From: Cafeteria roenbergensis
Taxonomy: Eukaryota; Sar; Bigyra; Bicosoecida; Cafeteriaceae
Assembly: GCA_008330645.1 (NCBI GenBank)
Contig: VLTN01000033.1
Coordinates: forward strand, 310,001 to 374,000
Direction: 5' to 3'
Length of the DNA stretch: 64,000 nt
Under the pieces are notes generated by a model, which made no database searches, was not told where the DNA came from, and saw nothing but the letters and a program-made list of their open reading frames with translations. Position numbers and translations under genes: made by a program. Of the stretch, positions 25,888 to 34,060 are shown piece after piece. Numbering within the stretch: the stretch's first letter is position 1; every line of letters starts with the position of its first letter.

Positions 25888-28177
25888 TCAAAAACGCCTC
25901 GGCATCGGCGCGTGGCTTGGCTGGCCGTGCGGGCCGGCAGACCTCCGAGCCAAGAGGGCCGAAAGCCTTGGGAGGTCGATGGCGGCGGAGGATTGCGGGG
26001 GGGGCGCGCCCCAGTCATCGCCAGCCTCCGGCCTCGCAGCGTGAGGCCGCGCGGACGTTGAAGGGGCTGGGTCGTAGGGAGCCGAGGCGGGGTCGTATTC
26101 CGCAGTCGCAGCGCTTCGCGCAGGGTGCATGCGAGGGTCGAGGGCCGAGCGGCGTGGCTCAGGCGCAGGCTGTTGCCCCCACGCGTCGTGCGGAGCCGGC
26201 CCCGCCTGCCAGGCTGGAGCTTGCTGCCCGGGGCGCGGCGGCGGCTCGAAGCCGCGAGATGTCGCTGCATGGTGCGGGGGTGGGCCGTGCTCCATGCCAT
26301 GGCGGCCTGCAGCGAAACCCGGGGGAGCGGGTGCGGCGCCGTAGCCGTGACTTGCCCGCGCGTGAGCGGCATCGGCTTCGGCGTCCCAGCCCCGCGACGG
26401 GGCCATCGGCGCTGGCGGGGCTGCCGCCGCAGAGGCAGCGGCGTCGCGCGCAGACGCCAGCTCTGGCGCGCTCGATGCGGCGGCACCCGCTGCCTGTGCT
26501 GCGTCGGGGCGCTTGATGCCGTGCCTGCGCCTGAAATTGTTGTCCTCCGAGCGGATCAGCGCCACAGCAGAGGGCAACGGTAGCTCGCACTCTTGCAGCG
26601 TCGATCCAGATGACACCGGTACGAGCGATGTCACCATGACCTTGCCAGCCGGCGCGCCTACAGCGTCCACTGTGACCACGAACCTGGTGTGCGTGGCCCT
26701 CGCCCGCGCAAGCACGTCCTCGAAGGACGATCCGGCAGCCAGCTCTGTGCACGCCACCACGCCGCCGGCCTCCAAGCGCGTGACCACGGTGTCGGCAAAG
26801 TCGTACAGGGCGGGGTCGGGGAGGAACACGCGGCACACCACGCCGTCGGTGGGAGCAGGGGGCGCGGCGGGCTGGGGAGGAGCAGGTGCAGCTGGCGCCG
26901 GCGCCACGACCGGCCCGGGCGCGTCTGGGCGAGCCGGGTGCTGGGGGAAGGGTGGGTGCTGGTTGGGCGGGGGATTGCCTTGCTGCGGGGGTGGGAGGCC
27001 GCGCGGAGCTCCTGGCCTCGCACCGAGGAGGGAGCCCCGCATTTTCCCCGGGGGCCCCGGTCCGCCTGGGGCGATGCCCCCATGACGGTCGGCCCGGGCG
27101 TCTTGCGGAGGGTGCGGAGGGACGTGGCCGGGGGGCGGGTGCGCGCCGGATCGCTGGTCAAGCCTTGCAGCCGGGCCTCTGTCCAGCCCCCCGACAAATG
27201 CGGGGGGTGGTGCGCGCGGGTCATACCCCGGGTGGTTGGTGGGGTTGCTGGCTTGGTGCTGGTGCTGGTGCTGGTGCTGGTGCTGGTGATGGGCAGCATG
27301 GCCGGGCGCTTGGCCGGGCGAGTGCGCCGGCAGTGGCGCCGCACCGTGTGGGGGCGGTGGGGGGAACCTCCCGGCGGCTGGATCGGGTCGTCTCGCGATG
27401 TCGTATGACCGATGATAGTGCCCTGCTTCGTGGGGACCCTGAGGAAAGGGGGCATGTGCGCCTTGGGGCTCCCAGCCAGGGGGCGGGCCCCGGCCGTGCC
27501 TCGCGTACGGATGGAGGGCGGCGCCAGCTCCCATGCTGTGGCGAGGGTCAGCGTCCCGATGCCCCGCATGGGCAGCGCCTGCCATGGCTCCGCCAGCGGC
27601 ACGGCGGTCCTCGTCGACGGAGTGGCGGCGCGGCACGGGGCCGCGAACGGGGTGAACGTGCCCTGGCGGAGGCTTGTTCACTCTCTTGGCACGGCGGGCG
27701 GTCTCGCGGTCCTCAATAGCAATCTCGACTTCTGCGCGCGACGGGGGCATGCCAAAGCGCGTGCGGGCGAAGCATCACTGCGAAGCAAAAGACCTGTGCT
27801 CTTCTCAAGCCTGCCTTCTCCCGTTCCCTGCCCCGACTGGCGGCCAAATAGGCGGGGCCGGTGCGCCGCAAGCCACGCGCGTCGTGATTGCGTCGAAAGC
27901 CTCGCTGGAGCGTGCGTGCAGTCGCCTCAAGGTCGCTGACCTCACTGATGCGTTTGCCCTCGACCAAGCGGCCATTTTCTGCATCCCGCGCGCGAGCTGC
28001 AGCGGTAGGGTCGCAAAACTGAACGAAGCACGCCTCGATGCGCTGAATGAACGAAAGGGGGGCTGCCAGCTGGCCGTGGGCGCTGAACAACGCTTCCAGC
28101 TCGCGCTGCGCAGACTGGTGCACCCACTTGACGAACAGGCGACTGCCGCCCGAAGGATCCGCGCCCCTGCCGTCCAT
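25888..28177 (-). CDS. RRM plus anticodon-binding-like protein (NCOA5-like)
   Basis: 691 aa from exons 27946-28177 and 25888-27731, with a 214-nt intron (GTGAGG to CGCGCAG). The intron cuts the RRM: exon 1 holds RNP2 (RLFVKWV, residues 13-19) and RNP1 (ACFVQFCD, about 48-55), and joining gives GKRIKVEIAIEDRE, the last RRM strand. A long Pro/His/Gly/Gln-rich stretch follows, including a His-Gln repeat. Residues about 370-470 (VVCRVFLPDPALYDFADTVV to FVVTVD and GKVMVTSL) resemble the alpha/beta anticodon-binding fold of class II tRNA synthetases. RRM followed by that fold is the layout of metazoan NCOA5, a nuclear RNA-binding coregulator. The similarity is by pattern only. The C-terminus is low-complexity. 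Confidence 0.8.
27253..27294 (-). repeat. Hexanucleotide repeat encoding (HQ)n
   Basis: Tandem CTGGTG (plus strand) encodes alternating His-Gln in the disordered part of the RRM protein, about six units. Confidence 0.8.
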
Positions 28178-28658
28178 AGCAGTGGACCACTCGCAATGGT
28201 GCGGGGAGCCGCGGCTGTTCTGGTCCTGCTGCAAGCGCTAAGGCCAGTGCCTCTTTATTTTTCTCTCTCTTGCGCCCTCGCCACTTGCAAGGCTTGCGCA
28301 GCAGGCTCCGACGACCTCCGCTCCCGCGGCCCAACCCGAAACGCGTCCCAGTGGTGCTCTGTGCTGGCCTCGCTGCTCGGCAGGGGTGGCGCTGCGGCGG
28401 TCTGTGCGGTTCTCGCGCGCTCGAAGCCAGACGCGAAGCTGGCGAGCCTTGGCAAATCGCCAGACCGTCGTCTTGGCGCGTCGCGGTGGCCAACGCGAGC
28501 TGGAAGAAGCCGCACACACCCGCAGGCAGGCCCGAGCCCCTCCTGCTCCGCTCGTGTCGCTGCTCTTCCACATGAATGGCGTGTTGCGGCTTGATTGCGC
28601 GTGGGCATGGACAGCTTGAGGCGAGATTGTTTGCGTCGGGCGGCGCGCACAAAACCAC
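28178..28658. other. Intergenic spacer, RRM gene promoter
   Basis: 481 bp between two minus-strand genes. Contains a T-rich patch near 28252-28270. No gene or repeat recognised. Confidence 0.45.
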
Positions 28659-30488
28659 CTACTCTGCCGCCGCAGCTGCCTTGGCGCCGCGGGCGTCCTC
28701 GCCCTCCTCGCCGTCATCGCCGTCGCCCGCATCGTCGCTGTCGTCGAGTGCGTCGAGATCCTCGTCGTCGTCGTCGCCTTGCAAGAAGACGTCAGCGTCA
28801 ACGGTGGCGGCAGCCGCTGCAGCCGCGCCTGCCGCAGACGAAGCCGCTGCGGCCGCTGCGGCCCCTGCTCCACTCTCTTCAGCACCCGCGCCATCGCCCT
28901 CCGTGTCGTGGTGGTCGTCCAGGCCGCCGGACTCTTTGAGCTTCCTGAGCGTGACCTCCCGGCCGGACAAACCCTTGCGCCCCCCCTTGCCGTAGATCTC
29001 CTGGTCGGCGAGCTTCTGCTCCTTGGCGCGTTGGGCGTCCCGCTTGCGCTTGAACGCCGTCAGCTGCTCGGGCGTGGCGGCGACGAGCTTGGCACGCGGC
29101 AACCTGGCAAGCAGCGCCGCTCGCTGCGGATTAGGAAGAGCAGCGCAGACACGAGTGCGACAGGCAGTGGCGCGACGGCAAAGCGGCACAGCACCGCCTC
29201 TCTTTTTGTTTCCCCCCACCGATGCAACGGCTCTCCACTCCACCCCGCCACAGACTGCACCGCCTGCCGGCTTGAGCCGGAGAAGGGCTTACCTTGCGCT
29301 CAATCTCGTCCTCGACGGACTCGATCGCGTGCTCGCCGACCTCCATCGTGCCGTCCAGAGTCACTTCAACCATGGACGCTGGCGGAACGTCCGCGGCTGC
29401 CTCCAGGGCAGCGCCCATCTCCTCCTTGGCCATCTCCGCCGCGGACTTGAACTCGCCTCCGGCCCCGGAGTCTGCCTCTTCCTCGCCCTGCGGTGAGAGC
29501 ATGACCACCGGCACAATGCAAACGCACGGAAAGAGGGGATGGCACAAGGGCGCCCCGGCAGCTTCCAGTCGGCGGGCAGCGCCATCGTGCTTCAGATCCA
29601 GGGCAGTCGACTCCAGGCGCGCGCGCCGCACCGGCACTGCTTCCCGGGCCAGCTGCGCTCGCAGCGAGGCATGTCAGCGGCAGTCTCACCTCTCCCTCCG
29701 TCTTCTTCTTCTTCTTCTTCTTCATCGCCACCTCAGCGCCGAGGAGCATGGCCATCTCCTTCTCTGCCTCCTTCTTGGCCTTCTTGCGGGCCCTCAGTTC
29801 GGCGGCTGCCTTGTCCTCAAGTGTTTCCCGCTGCGGCGAACAAACAGGAGGGGGCGCAGGAGGCGGAGTTGGGCCGCGGCAAGTGGCTCACCACCAACGA
29901 GCTAACCTGGATCCCCCCAGCACTGCGGCCCCCAGCCCACAGTGCGCCGCTCGTGCGGCAGGCGACACGTGCCGCTCTTACCTTGCGCCTGGGGCCGCCA
30001 TCTGTGGCCATTTTTTCCACCTGCGCAACGAATTGCTGGACCTTCTTGCTCTTCTTCTTGTTCTTCAAACCGAAAGTCTGCGGACGCGCACACAGTCCCG
30101 TTGCGGTCCAGACAGCACACAAGAGCACCTGGACACTACGCAAGCGCGACACAGACAGCGGGGCGGGAGGGGGCAGACGGGGCGGAGGCGGGGCGCCCGC
30201 CACGGGCGCGCAGCGCGGGCGAGCCCTCGACGGCTCGCCTGCTCCTGCGGCGCCTTGGAGCAGCCGGCCGCCGCGGAGGCGACTGGGTGCCGCCCCGCCG
30301 ATGCGCAGCTATGGGCCACTGCGCACGCCGGCACCCTAGCCACTGCGCGAAGCGGCTCCCCATGCTCCCTACCGGCGCCAGCGCCAGCTCGCAACGCGGC
30401 CAGCTTGCTCGCCGCCTCTGACCTTGTCCTCGATCTGCTTCTCCACCTTCTTCTTCGCGGCCTTCTTGCCGACCTTCTTGGGGGGCAT
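28659..30488 (-). CDS. DFRP1/ZC3H15-like protein lacking the CCCH zinc fingers
   Basis: 320 aa from five exons: 30423-30488, 29982-30077, 29690-29830, 29293-29487 and 28659-29123. All four introns (345, 151, 202, 169 nt) end CCGCAG and all are in phase 0; donors are GTCAGA, GTAAGA, GTGAGA and GTAAGC. The N-terminus MPPKKVGKKAAKKK then IEDKTFGLKNKKKSKKVQQF is the ZC3H15/Tma46 signature. The later IESVEDEIERKRAALLA and LTAFKRKRDAQRAKE then GLSGREVTLRKL match the DFRP region that binds and stabilises the GTPase DRG1 on ribosomes. The two CCCH fingers normally between these parts are absent; a short acidic segment (exon 4) takes their place. The C-terminus is an Ala/Asp-rich tail. The role in translation with DRG1 is inference from the family. 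Confidence 0.85.
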
Positions 30489-31430
30489 GATTGGCTGCCT
30501 CGGGGGAAGCTCGCCCTCTGGGCCGACGCTGGCTGGAGTGGCGGGGGCGGGGCGCGAGAGGCTGCTGGCAAGCCGCACACCGTCGTCTTCCCCGAGCTCT
30601 GCTGATTCGCGGCCGCGTGGAGCCCGGCCTGCTCCACTCCCCCCCGCCACCCCTGAAGCCCAAGGCAAGGGCCATGCCGATTTCCCCGCGACCGTGATTG
30701 CCTGCCTCTGGGGGCAGGGCTGGGAGGGTCGGGGGGCTAGGCCCTCCAGCTCCCGAGTGTCTGGGGCGGCCTGTGCAAGCCAGCACGTGCGCGCTCAGCG
30801 CACGAGAGAGAGGGAAAGCGAGACAAAGGGACCGCCCTGCTGCATCCCTAGGTCGCCTGTCGGCTCAGCATACCCCCATGCGGCCTACGGCTTCTTTGTG
30901 CCGCAGAGTGGGCTGCGGCGGATCACTCGCACTCAGTGTTGGCAATTGAACCCTTGCGCTGCTGACCTTGCCCAAGCAGTAGTCCCCTTTCGCCAACCGC
31001 GCATACGCAAACATTTCCCTCTCTGAGAAAGCGGCTGAGCGTGCAAGAGCTTGATGCGGGGCAGGAGCCGGAGCGTTGCCATGCCCAGGACGCAAGACGA
31101 AATTCTGCAGCAGCTACTGCGGCGACGGTCGGCCACTGGCGCCGTGGCGCGGAGGCGCATGCGCGCCTTGCACACAGGAGTGCGGGACAAGAGGCTGTCG
31201 GTCGACGGCCCAAGTCGGACGGCAGCCGAGCACAGACAACCAAGGCTGAGTGCCAGCACCTTCGCCCTCGCGGGTCGCGCGGATGCCGGCCGAGTGCAGC
31301 TCTGCCGGCGCTGGCGATCGAAGCAGTTTCAAGCTCTGCAGCGGCAGAGGCCGGGGGGTGCGCCCGTGAGCCACTGCACACTGCTCGGCCACTCCGGACC
31401 AACAGGACTTGCCCGCTTCAACTCGCAAGA
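30489..31430. promoter_or_regulatory. Divergent spacer between DFRP1-like (-) and disordered-protein (+) genes
   Basis: 942 bp between two start codons facing away from each other, so it must contain both promoters. Open frames on the plus strand (for example from 31051) lack any domain. Part of it (about 30930-31040) is less GC-rich. Confidence 0.45.
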
Positions 31431-32465
31431 ATGGCATCCACGTCCCCTGCCCCAGCTGTCAAGCCCCTCACCACCTCCCCTGAGACGTCTCGTGAGCTTC
31501 GTCGCGTCGCACTGCCCGCACACGCCTGCATGGACCCCGCCTCGCGACTTGGTGTTCCGCCGCGAGGAGCGGGAGCCGCTGCGCCCGCTGCCCAGCCAAA
31601 GGTTCTCGTAGGGCTCGGTGAACCCCACGGTCCGCTCCGCCCTGAAGCGCTGTCTGCGACATGCCGCGCAATTGGCGGTCTGCGTCACTTGCCGCTCAGC
31701 AGGGCGCCGCTGCGAGTGCCACCGCTCAACAGTCGCTCCGCGCAACAGCAGCCAGCACGCTAGCAGCGGTTGGCAGGCCGTGCTGCGTGCGCGCCGCGCA
31801 CGCAGCCTCCCGCTGCGCTGCTCGCAAGCGGTGCTGGCGGCACATTCGAAATCGCGGGCAAGTGCCCGCGGCGGGCAGAGCCGCGTTTTTGCCCGAGCTG
31901 GCCACTGCTGCCGCTGCATTTGCTCCCCGCTGCACCCGGCCACGGCTTGCTCCCATGCACATGGGGTCCGCTCTGTTGTGTGCTCGCAGCTGGCCAGCCT
32001 GCCAAGCGGCCGCGCGACCCGGCGGACGCAGAGCAGGAAACGGCCGCCCAGGCTGACTCACCCGCGGCCGCGCCCGACGCTCCCGCCGACGGCCCTGCGA
32101 GCCCCGTCCGCACCGCTTCCCCAGCCGCGTCCGGCTCGGCGGCAAGGGGAGGAAGCCCCGACAGCGCGGACCCCGGGCCGGAGATGAAGCGGCCCAAGGC
32201 GCCTGCAGGCGACAGCGTCGTTCAGGCACTGGCCGGCGGCGAAGCCTCTGCCAGCGCCGCGAGCGCCGAGGACGTGCCCGCTGTCAGCGGAGCTGCGGAC
32301 GACAGCGACGACGACGCAGCGGCGGCCACAGGCGCTGTTGAGCCTGAGGCCGGCGCTCGCGAAGCCACCGCCGCCGACGAGAGCCAGACCATTCACCCCA
32401 CCGACGCTGCAGCACCTTCACCCGCCGAGCCCGCGGAGCAGGACGCGGAGAACCGCGCGGATTGA
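31431..32465 (+). CDS. Small acidic, intrinsically disordered protein
   Basis: 178 aa from exons 31431-31491 (MASTSPAPAVKPLTTSPETS) and 31990-32465, with a 498-nt intron (GTGAGC to CTCGCAG). The second exon opens PGQPAKRPRDPADAEQE and is rich in Ala, Asp, Glu, Ser and Pro with two short basic, NLS-like patches (KRPRD and MKRPKAP). No domain recognised. The exon join is supported by frame and by the window's splice consensus, not by homology. Composition suggests a nuclear disordered protein. A GTAAGC stands directly after the TGA stop. It converges on the thymidine kinase gene with a 139-bp gap. Confidence 0.6.
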
Positions 32466-32604
32466 GGTAAGCAGTCGCCCGCACGGGCGTGCTGGTGTGG
32501 TTGTGCGTGTTGCCATGCGCGGGTGAAAGGCGCGTTGCTGCCGGCTGTCGGGCACTAAGCACCATTCTCGGCGAGAAGCTGGGCACGCTGCGCAATCAAC
32601 AGCA

Positions 32605-33387
32605 TCACACCCTTTCGCCGGAACCGTGAAACAACACGGCCCCGTCTGCGCTCCCCAGCAGCGGGCTCTCGGGGTCGGCAGTGGCGCGGACGAGCAGGCC
32701 GCCCGCATGGTGCTGGCTGCAGACAGCCCTGTAGGTTTCCCTGTCCCCAACGACGACCTGCTGGCTCTTTATCGGGGCGCTTGGCTCATGGGGGCACCGC
32801 GGCGAGCGACCAGCCTTGCCGGGGCCGAACTCCTCGAGCCAGGCTGGCGTCGCGCCCGACACCCGCGCGGTGAGCGCTCCTGCGCTGCCACACACGGCGC
32901 AGCGGCTCACGAGCCGACGAACCTCCACCAGCGCATCCCCGGCTGCGCCGGACCCAACAGCTGCATCCCCCAGATGCAGTCGGGACAGGGCGAGCACGTC
33001 CCCGAACGGACGGCCGCGGAAGTCCCTGTCGAGCCCACTGACGAGCAGCGCCCCCTGCTGGGCTGCAACGCGCTCCCAGAGCCGCAGCAAGGAGCCGTCC
33101 CCGAAGAACTGGGCCTCGTCGCAAGCAACCATGCCGCCGGGCACGACTTCCAGCTCGTCGAGCGAGTCGACAACGAGCACATGCTCGCCGCGCTCCTCCA
33201 GCCCGTCCCGGCTCACAACTGCCCCAGGTGGCGAGCGGGTGTCCATGCGGCTTCTTGCGACAGTCAGCTTCCTCACCCCGTCGTCTGTGGTGAACGCCCC
33301 GGACTGTCTGGCGGCGCGCACAGCGCGAAGCATCTCGCTGGTTTTCCCGCTGTACATCGGCCCCATGAATACATACAGCCGCGGCAT
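32605..33387 (-). CDS. TK1: Thymidine kinase, TK1 type
   Basis: 260 aa, one exon, ATG at 33387. Phosphorylates thymidine to dTMP with ATP in the salvage pathway, normally cytosolic. The P-loop GPMYSGKT is at residues 9-16, the Walker B DEAQFF is present, and RFRGRPFG-like DFRGRPFGDVLALS follows. The zinc-binding lasso domain has CAVC and later CSQHH. This is the TK1 (type II) fold, not the herpes/TK2 type. Length is close to human TK1 (234 aa), with a small Pro/Ser/His insert before the last zinc ligands. The C-terminus lacks an obvious KEN-type degradation box. Confidence 0.95.
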   Translation of the reverse strand: MPRLYVFMGPMYSGKTSEMLRAVRAARQSGAFTTDDGVRKLTVARSRMDTRSPPGAVVSRDGLEERGEHVLVVDSLDELEVVPGGMVACDEAQFFGDGSLLRLWERVAAQQGALLVSGLDRDFRGRPFGDVLALSRLHLGDAAVGSGAAGDALVEVRRLVSRCAVCGSAGALTARVSGATPAWLEEFGPGKAGRSPRCPHEPSAPIKSQQVVVGDRETYRAVCSQHHAGGLLVRATADPESPLLGSADGAVLFHGSGERV

Positions 33388-34060
33388 CGGAGCGCGCCAC
33401 GAGTTCAGGGGCCACCCGTGCTTGTGAAGCTCGGTAACATTCGCCGCCACGCTCGCACGGGGCGTCGCGCCGACAGGCCTGGATGGAGTGCTTGAAATCC
33501 CTGCAGCCCGGGCGCAAGCACAAGGAAGCAAGCGAAGGCCCTCCAGCCGTCGCCTGCACACTCCAAGGGCCGTGGAGTACCGCATGGAGGCGCTGTTGCA
33601 AACTAGCAAGTGTTGCTGCGACAGCGCCAGGGCCCGGGCGCATTTTCGCGAACCTCCCTGGCAGAGCTGGCGAGCGCGAGAGCGAGTGCGACGGCCACTC
33701 TGCGGCGCCGGTTCCCCTGCAGCCCTTCGTGTGCGATGAGGGCTATCAGCCCGTGCAATGCATGCCGAGGATGGCATGGGGGCGAGTGGGTCGCGGGAAG
33801 GAGTGGCGTGGCGCGTCGCATGCGAACGGCGCTTGGCGTCGCAGCCTGCCTGGGCGCGGCTGCTCGCAGTGCAAGCGACCTCAGCACACAGGGTTGGGCC
33901 CGACCAGACGTGCGCAGACGCACGGGCGAGGGCGTCGGTGTCAGCTTGGGTCAAGGCTGGATTGCTGCCAGACCTGTTGCGAATGGCATTGCGCGCTACA
34001 CCGCCGCCGACGGCGCGGGCTTCGAGAACTGCTCCCAAGCGCTGGGTCTGCTCGGGGAGA
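33388..34060. other. Intergenic spacer upstream of the thymidine kinase gene
   Basis: 673 bp between two minus-strand genes. Open frames on the plus strand cross it but have no recognisable domain and continue antisense into the neighbouring gene. No repeat. Confidence 0.45.
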
